This document shows, one piece after another, positions 58,783 through 64,000 of a stretch of 64,000 bases of DNA. Made by a program: the position numbers and the translations under genes. The number at the start of each line of letters is the position of its first letter. Positions within the stretch are counted from its first letter, which is position 1. The DNA comes from JADYZU01 sp964540965 (GTDB taxonomy: Bacteria > Pseudomonadota > Alphaproteobacteria > Rhodobacterales > Rhodobacteraceae): positions 1-64,000 of the forward strand of contig CAZIOT010000001.1 of the NCBI GenBank assembly GCA_964540965.1, read 5' to 3'. Below the pieces are notes generated by a model that worked only from the letters and a program-made list of their open reading frames with translations, searched no databases and was not told where the DNA came from.

Positions 58783-59463
58783 ATGGACACGATCACCCCC
58801 TTCGACTGGCAGCGCATGATGCTGGGCGACGCACCGCCGCTGTTCCTGCTTGAAATCCTGTTTCGCACGGTTGTGATCCTGCTCTGGACTTCGGTCCTGC
58901 TGCGCTGGATCGGCGGGCGCAGCATCTCGCAACTGTCGATTGCCGAATTTCTGCTGGTGATCGCGCTGGGCTCGGCCGTCGGCGACGCGATGTTCTACCC
59001 CGAGGTGCCGCTGGTCCATGCCATGCTGGTGATTTTCGTCGTGGTGCTGCTGGACAAGGCGGTGGACATTGCCATCCGCCGTTGGGCGCCGGTCAAGGCG
59101 GTGATCGACGGATCCCCGGTCGAGGTTCTGCGCGACGGCCGCATCCTGTGCGACGGCATGATGGCGCGGCAGGTCGGCGCACCGGAACTAATGGAGATGC
59201 TGCGGCTGAAACAGGTCGAGAACCTGGGCGAGGTGCGGCGCGCCTATCTTGAGGCGTCGGGAGTGCTGTCGGTCTTTCGCGCCGATCCGCCGCGCCACGG
59301 CCTTGCCATCGTGCCGCCGCCGGAAATCGTCACCCATCCGCCCCCCGCCGAGAAGGAGGCCGCCGCCTGCACCTATTGCGGCGCCGTGGAACAGCCGGCG
59401 CCCGCCACCTGCCGTCATTGCGGGCGCGAGGGTTGGACCGCCGCCACTTGCGCCGGCGCCTGA
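58783..59463 (+). CDS. DUF421 (YetF-like) membrane protein with C-terminal zinc ribbon
   Basis: 226 residues. Three N-terminal membrane helices (about 20-90) and the cytoplasmic DUF421 domain with GRSISQLSIAEFLLVIALGSAVGDAM, VKAVIDGSPVEVLRDGRIL. Unlike most relatives it ends in a four-cysteine ribbon, CTYCGAVEQPAPATCRHCG. DUF421 function is unknown. The start at 58783 follows the kinase gene by 57 bp, so they may be co-transcribed. Confidence 0.88.
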   Translation: MDTITPFDWQRMMLGDAPPLFLLEILFRTVVILLWTSVLLRWIGGRSISQLSIAEFLLVIALGSAVGDAMFYPEVPLVHAMLVIFVVVLLDKAVDIAIRRWAPVKAVIDGSPVEVLRDGRILCDGMMARQVGAPELMEMLRLKQVENLGEVRRAYLEASGVLSVFRADPPRHGLAIVPPPEIVTHPPPAEKEAAACTYCGAVEQPAPATCRHCGREGWTAATCAGA

Positions 59464-59499
59464 CCGCTGGCAAGGCAGGGGCGACAGGGGGAGGCCAGC

Positions 59500-59829
59500 A
59501 TGACCGACGACAAGCCAAGGCGCAGCCAGCAGGTCTATACCCTGATCGTCCAGGTCGGGCGCAAGGCCGGCGACGGCCTGCCCGACCGTGCCACCGGCGG
59601 CGCACTGATGATCTACGCCAGCGGCGTCGACGAGGCCGAGGCGGTGCGCGAGACGGTGGCGATCCTCAAGCAGGCCGATCTGTCGCCGCTGGATGTGCAG
59701 GGTTACGGCACGCTGGACGAACGCCTGGCCGAGGGCGAGGAGATCGGGCCCGAGGAACGCGCGCTGATGCAGCGGGCCCTGGACGAGAACAGCGTCGTCG
59801 TGGCGCAGATGACGCCGTTCTTCGATTAG
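59500..59829 (+). CDS. Uncharacterised 109-residue protein
   Basis: A small cytoplasmic protein with SQQVYTLIVQVGRKAGDGLPDRATGG, then a helix DEAEAVRETVAILKQADLSPLDVQGYGTLDE. The acidic tail ends VAQMTPFFD. A GGAGG-type ribosome site (GGGGGAGG) precedes the ATG at 59500. It may be a homologue of a conserved Rhodobacterales protein, but no domain is recognised. Its stop overlaps the convergent Hint gene by 4 bases. Confidence 0.8.
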   Translation: MTDDKPRRSQQVYTLIVQVGRKAGDGLPDRATGGALMIYASGVDEAEAVRETVAILKQADLSPLDVQGYGTLDERLAEGEEIGPEERALMQRALDENSVVVAQMTPFFD

Positions 59830-60902
59830 GCCGCACGCATGCGGCGCAGGGTCAGCGCCTCGTAATCGCGCAGATGCGGGCAGTCGCCGGCGGGGGCGGG
59901 CGGCACCGGCGGCACCGCGACGCGCCCCGGACCGGCCACCGCGACAAGGCGGGGGTCGTGGTTCAGCGCGGCAAGGTCGAACGGCTCGACCTCGGCCCCG
60001 CCGATGACCAGGGCGCCGGGCCGGTCGATCAGGAACTGCCGATAGCGCATCGTCAGCGTCGGCTGCGGTTCGATCACCCGTTTCTGGTCGGTCAGCTGCC
60101 GGGCGGCCACCGCGACGGACTCGGTGCCGAACAGGTATTCGATGTCGATGCCGCGCAAGGTCAGGCGCAGATCGGCCGAGGCGAGGATGTCGTGGCTAAG
60201 TCCGTGATAGGGCGCGCGCAGGTGGAACGGGCGAAAGCGCCCGCGCGCCGGCACCTGCAGCGCGCCGGCCCAGACGATCCGCGCCAACCCGCCCGAGGCG
60301 AGCGTGACCGCATCCCCCGCCGCCAAAGCCGAGGCGGCAAGCCACCCGCCGGGCACCCGCACCGGCGCGGCATCGTTCACGCCACCCAGCGGCCCGACCG
60401 GGACCGGCCGGTCGGAGATGGCAAGGAATACCACCTCGGGCGCCATCGGGCAGGCGCGCGGGTCTGTCACCATGCGGCGGGCGTCCAGGCCGTGCAGCGG
60501 CAGGGGCGGTGCCGCCGCGGCGATGACCAGGTGCGGCCGGTCCGGCAACCAGGCCGAAACCATGCCGGTGCGCGCCGGCCCGTCCCATTGCAGGCTGACG
60601 ATCACCGTCTCGCCTTCGGTCAGGCGCGGCACGGGCAGCCGCCATATCCGGCTGTCGCCTTGCCAGCCTTGCAGGATCACGATGCTGCCGTCGGGATCAA
60701 GGCACAGGTTGAACAGGGATTCCCAGGGGTCGCGCGTCGCCTGCCGCAGGATCGAACGCCGCGCCGGGCCGGTGAACGCGGCAAATTCGGCAAAGATCGC
60801 GCCGCGCGGCATCAGGCCGGGGTCCGGCGCCTCGGCCGCGGTGCCAAGACCTTGCGGATGCCAATGCGTGCCCGCACTGTCGCGCAGGCCGATCCAGGTC
60901 AT
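59826..60902 (-). CDS. Degenerate Hint-domain protein
   Basis: A 358-residue protein with a jelly-roll-like N-terminus (about 1-200) and a C-terminal Hint-like region: PVRVPGGWLAASALAAGD, LARIVWAGAL, FHLRAPYHGLSHDILASADLRLTL and VAARQL. Typical Rhodobacterales Hint proteins start this domain with CFTPGT, supplying the nucleophilic Cys; here that position reads NDAAPVRV, with no Cys, so autoprocessing is unlikely. The start at 60902 (MTWIGLRD) is chosen over a longer unlikely frame. Role unknown, often cell-surface or RTX-associated. Confidence 0.8.
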   Translation of the reverse strand: MTWIGLRDSAGTHWHPQGLGTAAEAPDPGLMPRGAIFAEFAAFTGPARRSILRQATRDPWESLFNLCLDPDGSIVILQGWQGDSRIWRLPVPRLTEGETVIVSLQWDGPARTGMVSAWLPDRPHLVIAAAAPPLPLHGLDARRMVTDPRACPMAPEVVFLAISDRPVPVGPLGGVNDAAPVRVPGGWLAASALAAGDAVTLASGGLARIVWAGALQVPARGRFRPFHLRAPYHGLSHDILASADLRLTLRGIDIEYLFGTESVAVAARQLTDQKRVIEPQPTLTMRYRQFLIDRPGALVIGGAEVEPFDLAALNHDPRLVAVAGPGRVAVPPVPPAPAGDCPHLRDYEALTLRRMRAA

Positions 60903-61098
60903 CGCCTTGCCGTCCGGTGGGTCATCCGCCGCCTCATCGCCCGGTCGTTCGCCGCCGGGCTTGCGCCGCACCCTAGCGCGGATTGCGGCAGCGGGCGCGA
61001 GGGGGTCGTGCACTGCGCCGCCATCCCCGTTGCCAAAGCGCAACAGGGCTTGCGCCTGACGTGGCAAGGATTAGGCCTGAGCGCCAAAGGAGCCCGCC

Positions 61099-62241
61099 AT
61101 GCCGACCGATCCCGTTGCCCTGACCGCCGATCTGATCCGCTGCCCCTCGGTCACCCCGGCCGAGGGCGGGGCGCTGGTGCTGCTGGAACGGGTGCTGAGC
61201 GAGGCGGGGTTCACCTGCACCCGCGTCGATCGCGGCGTGACCGCCAACCTGTTCGCCCGCTGGGGCAGGCGGGGTGCCAACCGCAGTTTCGGTTTCAACG
61301 GCCATACCGATGTCGTCCCCGTGGGCGATGCCGCCGCCTGGACCGCCGACCCGTTCGGTGCCGAACTGCGCGACGGCTGGATCTATGGCCGCGGTGCCAC
61401 CGACATGAAATCGGGGGTCGCCGCCTTTGTTGCCGCCGCGGTGGATTTCGTCCGCGACACCCCGCCCGATGGCGCGATCCTGCTGGCCATCACCGGCGAT
61501 GAAGAAGGCGAGGCTACCGACGGCACCCCGGCGCTTCTGGACTGGATGGCGGCGCAGGGCGAGGCGATGTCGGTCTGCCTTGTCGGCGAGCCGACCTGCC
61601 CCGAGACGCTGGGCGATGCGATGAAGATCGGGCGGCGCGGCTCGCTGAATGCCTTTTTCACCGTGACCGGGGTGCAGGGCCATTCCGCCTATCCGCAGCG
61701 GGCGAAAAACCCGCTGAACGCGATGGTGCGGCTGATGGACCGGCTCGCCTCGCATCCGCTGGACCAGGGCACCGCGCATTTCGATCCGTCGACGCTGGCC
61801 ATCGTCACCCTGGACACCGGCAATCCGGCGACCAACGTGATTCCGGCGCAGGCGCGGGCCACGGTCAACATCCGCTTCAACGACAGCCATTCCGGCGCCT
61901 CGCTGACCGGATGGATGCAGCGCGAATGCGACCGCGTGGCGGCCGAGTTCGGCGTCGCCGTCGACCTGCGGGTCCGGGTGTCGGGCGAGAGCTTCCTGAC
62001 CCCGCCGGGCGCGCTGTCCGATCTGGTCGCCGGCGCGGTGCAGGCAGAAACCGGGCAGCGGCCGGCGCTGTCGACCTCGGGCGGGACGTCGGACGCGCGC
62101 TTTGTCAAGGACTATTGCCCGGTGGTGGAATTCGGCCTTGTCGGCAAGACCATGCATCAGGTCGACGAACGGGTCGAATTGGCGCAGATCGAGGCGCTGA
62201 AGCGGATCTATTCCCGCATCCTGAGCGACTATTTCGCCTGA
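61099..62241 (+). CDS. dapE: Succinyl-diaminopimelate desuccinylase
   Basis: A 380-residue M20-family zinc hydrolase that makes LL-diaminopimelate for lysine and peptidoglycan. FNGHTDVVPVGD and GRGATDMKSGVAAF give metal ligands, GDEEGEATDGTPALLDW the catalytic Glu, and STSGGTSDARFV and GKTMHQVDERVE the substrate-site residues. The ATG at 61099 has GGAGCC upstream. The preceding 196-bp gap shows no clear promoter or terminator. Confidence 0.97.
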   Translation: MPTDPVALTADLIRCPSVTPAEGGALVLLERVLSEAGFTCTRVDRGVTANLFARWGRRGANRSFGFNGHTDVVPVGDAAAWTADPFGAELRDGWIYGRGATDMKSGVAAFVAAAVDFVRDTPPDGAILLAITGDEEGEATDGTPALLDWMAAQGEAMSVCLVGEPTCPETLGDAMKIGRRGSLNAFFTVTGVQGHSAYPQRAKNPLNAMVRLMDRLASHPLDQGTAHFDPSTLAIVTLDTGNPATNVIPAQARATVNIRFNDSHSGASLTGWMQRECDRVAAEFGVAVDLRVRVSGESFLTPPGALSDLVAGAVQAETGQRPALSTSGGTSDARFVKDYCPVVEFGLVGKTMHQVDERVELAQIEALKRIYSRILSDYFA

Positions 62242-62358
62242 TACGCGGCCGGCGGCGACGGTCAGGAAAATGTCACTGGACGGCGGCGCGGGGCTGGGGC
62301 ATTGCCGGGGCCGTCGCCCGCCGCAACCCCGGCGCCGTGCCCCCGGACCGAGACCAGA

Positions 62359-63492
62359 ATGACCCCGCAAAACGGCTTTGCCTCGCCCCTGTTCATCTCA
62401 GGCTCCATCGCCTTCATGCTGATCGGGGTCATCGGCACCTCTTACGGCATTGTCGTGCCGGCGCTGGCCCGGAGCTTTGGCATTGCCGAGGGCGTGGCGG
62501 GCCTTGTCGTCACCGCCAATTCGATGGGCGCGACACTGACTGTCGCGCTGATGACGCTGGGTGTCATCGCCCTGACCACGCGCGCGGCACTGGTCCTGAT
62601 CGCGCTGGGCGGCGGGCTGATCGCCGCGGGCGCCGGCTGGGCGCTGACCCTTGCCGGCGCGGCGGTCTGCGGGCTGGGCTATGGCGTGATCGCAGTCCGG
62701 GTCAACCGCGACTTCATGCTGGGGTTCGGCGCGCGCGGTCCGGGGATGGTGGCGCTGGTCAATGGCATCTCGGGCATCGGCGCGGTGGTCGCGCCGCTCA
62801 TCTGGCTTGCCGCGGGTTCGCGCGCCGGCATCCTGTTCGCGGTGATCGCCGGGCTGGCGCTGCTGACCCTGCCGCTTTATCGCGCCGCGCCCGATGCCGC
62901 GCCCGAACCGGCGCGGCCCGCCGGCCTGCCGCGCTTTACCGCGGGGCGTGTCGGCTTCATCTCGCTCAACGGGTTGTCCTGCATCCTCGAATCCTCGATC
63001 TCGGGCTTTGCGGCGGCGGCGCTTCTGGCGATGGACATCGCGCCGAATCTGACGGCGCAACTGGTATCTGGCTATTTCGCGGCTTTCCTGATCGCGCGGC
63101 TGTCGCTTTATTACCTGTCGCGGCTGATCGCGCCGGAATGGCTGTTCCTGATCGGCACGATCGGCACCGCGGCCTGCATGACGGTGGCGATGACGCTTTG
63201 GCCCGCCGGCGGTTATGTCGCTGTCGGCGCCTTTGTCGGCATCGCCTTTCCGTCGTTCTATGTCTGGGGCAACCGGGTGCTGCACGGCGATGGCCGGATG
63301 ATGTCGGCGATCCTGATGACCGGGTTGATGGGCTGGGTCGTGGGCCCGGTGCTGTTCGGTGCGGCCCTGGACCGGCTGGGGATGGAGCAGTTGTTCGCCG
63401 GTATCGCCATCGGCGCCGCGGCGCTGGCTGTGGTGGTGCTTGCGGTCATCCTGCGCGCCGGGCGGCGGCCGGCGCCGATACCGGCGGAATAG
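62359..63492 (+). CDS. Major facilitator superfamily transporter
   Basis: A 377-residue 12-helix MFS protein. The first helix pair contains FISGSIAFMLIGVIGTSYGIVVPALAR in family terms, with ALDRLGMEQLF-type C-terminal loop. It resembles CynX/NNP or YbfB-like carriers only weakly, so substrate is unknown. The ATG at 62359 follows a GAGACCAG sequence with weak ribosome site. The next ABC gene starts 4 bases after its stop. Confidence 0.85.
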   Translation: MTPQNGFASPLFISGSIAFMLIGVIGTSYGIVVPALARSFGIAEGVAGLVVTANSMGATLTVALMTLGVIALTTRAALVLIALGGGLIAAGAGWALTLAGAAVCGLGYGVIAVRVNRDFMLGFGARGPGMVALVNGISGIGAVVAPLIWLAAGSRAGILFAVIAGLALLTLPLYRAAPDAAPEPARPAGLPRFTAGRVGFISLNGLSCILESSISGFAAAALLAMDIAPNLTAQLVSGYFAAFLIARLSLYYLSRLIAPEWLFLIGTIGTAACMTVAMTLWPAGGYVAVGAFVGIAFPSFYVWGNRVLHGDGRMMSAILMTGLMGWVVGPVLFGAALDRLGMEQLFAGIAIGAAALAVVVLAVILRAGRRPAPIPAE

Positions 63493-63496
63493 GCCG

Positions 63497-64000
63497 GTGC
63501 TGGCGGTCCGCGGCGTCACCCGCAGCCATGCCGGCCCCGAGGGTGCCGTGGCCGTGCTGCGCGGCGTCGATCTGGATCTTGCCGCCGGGCAAAGCCTTGC
63601 CCTGACCGGAGAATCGGGCAGCGGCAAGAGCACGCTCCTGCATCTGATCGGCGGGCTGGACCGGCCCGATGCCGGCAGCATCCGCATCGACGGGACCGAG
63701 GTCACGACCCTGGACGACAGCGGGCGCGCCGCTCTGCGGCGCGGGACTGTCGGCGTGGTGTTCCAGCAGTTCAACCTGATCCCGGCGCTGGACGTGGCGG
63801 CCAATATCGCCTTTCAGGCGCGATTGGCCGGTCGGCACGATCCGGCGCTTTGCGCCGATCTGGCCGAGCGGATCGGCCTGACGTCGCATCTGCGCAAATA
63901 TCCCGAACAGTTGTCCGGCGGCCAGCAGCAGCGCGCCGCCATCGCCCGCACCCTTGCCGCGCGGCCGCGGCTGGTGCTGGCCGACGAGCCGACGGGCAAT
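63497..64000 (+). CDS. ABC ATP-binding protein, LolD/MacB type (cut by window edge)
   Basis: The first 168 codons of an ABC ATPase. Walker A GESGSGKST, Q-loop FQQFNLIPALD, signature LSGGQQQRAAIARTL and Walker B VLADEPTGN are visible. The VVFQQFNLIPAL and DEPTGN features are those of LolD/MacB-type ATPases that power lipoprotein release or export from the inner membrane. A GTG at 63497 is the start, four bases after the MFS stop; a permease gene is expected beyond the right edge. Confidence 0.9.
   Translation, partial: MLAVRGVTRSHAGPEGAVAVLRGVDLDLAAGQSLALTGESGSGKSTLLHLIGGLDRPDAGSIRIDGTEVTTLDDSGRAALRRGTVGVVFQQFNLIPALDVAANIAFQARLAGRHDPALCADLAERIGLTSHLRKYPEQLSGGQQQRAAIARTLAARPRLVLADEPTGN

Noticed and set aside
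1..64000. CRISPR array, prophage or insertion sequence
   Set aside because: No regularly spaced repeats, cas, phage structural, integrase or transposase genes were seen; the tRNA islet is the only mobile-type structure.

Overview
The window is 64 kb of GC-rich alphaproteobacterial chromosome, almost certainly from the order Rhodobacterales (Rhodobacteraceae/Paracoccaceae). The evidence is a regB-senC-regA redox-regulation locus near ahcY, the tsaE-amgK-murU block, the hemD/mic60/hemY block divergent from tsaD-gpsA, and DNA sites typical of the group: a CtrA box (TTAA-N7-TTAAC) and two LexA/SOS boxes in the alphaproteobacterial direct-repeat form (GTTC-N7-GTTC). Many genes overlap by the ATGA or TGATG type, so most of the window consists of tightly packed operons.

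Left third (1-31.7 kb), mostly housekeeping. It holds hslV, thioredoxin, and a minus-strand chain tsaE-amgK-murU-addB-addA for tRNA modification, peptidoglycan recycling and double-strand break repair. Next come a three-PAS protein behind a CtrA box, the regB/senC/regA redox system, a LysR-GNAT pair, an HD phosphohydrolase behind a small protein with a perfect SOS promoter, an FAD/NAD(P) oxidoreductase preceded by a 48-residue membrane peptide, and ahcY. A TonB-dependent receptor follows, with a strongly structured 5' leader, then an Fsr-like exporter, tsaD-gpsA-YciI-EVE, and hemD-mic60-hemY.

At 31.76-33.28 kb a tRNA-Thr(CGT) gene is followed by a 1.4-kb islet of visibly lower GC content. The islet ends in a decayed copy of the same tRNA, with 27 bp identical. 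It carries only two overlapping genes: a Panacea (DUF4065, SocA-type) antitoxin-like protein and an unrecognised 238-residue partner. A perfect SOS box lies at their promoter. This is the most interesting object in the window: a candidate DNA-damage-controlled toxin-antitoxin or defence cassette at a tRNA attachment site, with no integrase of its own.

The middle (33.5-55 kb) is a carbohydrate catabolism island. It has uxuA plus an SDR under a divergent GntR regulator with a perfect 14-bp inverted-repeat operator. A long operon follows: a sugar ABC transporter, PfkB kinase, Gfo/Idh/MocA oxidoreductase, TIM-barrel isomerase, hydrolase and Rpe-like epimerase. A SorC regulator faces a LacD-type aldolase and a ROK-kinase/P-loop fusion, then a heterodimeric ABC exporter and an L-fuconate dehydratase-like enzyme. 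The kinase, epimerase and aldolase suggest that a hexose or ketose phosphate is taken to triose phosphates; the sugar itself cannot be read from sequence.

The right end (54.5-64 kb) holds idi, pepT, a Ser/Thr kinase with TPR-like tail, a DUF421 membrane protein with an added zinc ribbon, a degenerate Hint protein, dapE, an MFS carrier and the start of a LolD/MacB-type ABC ATPase cut by the window edge.
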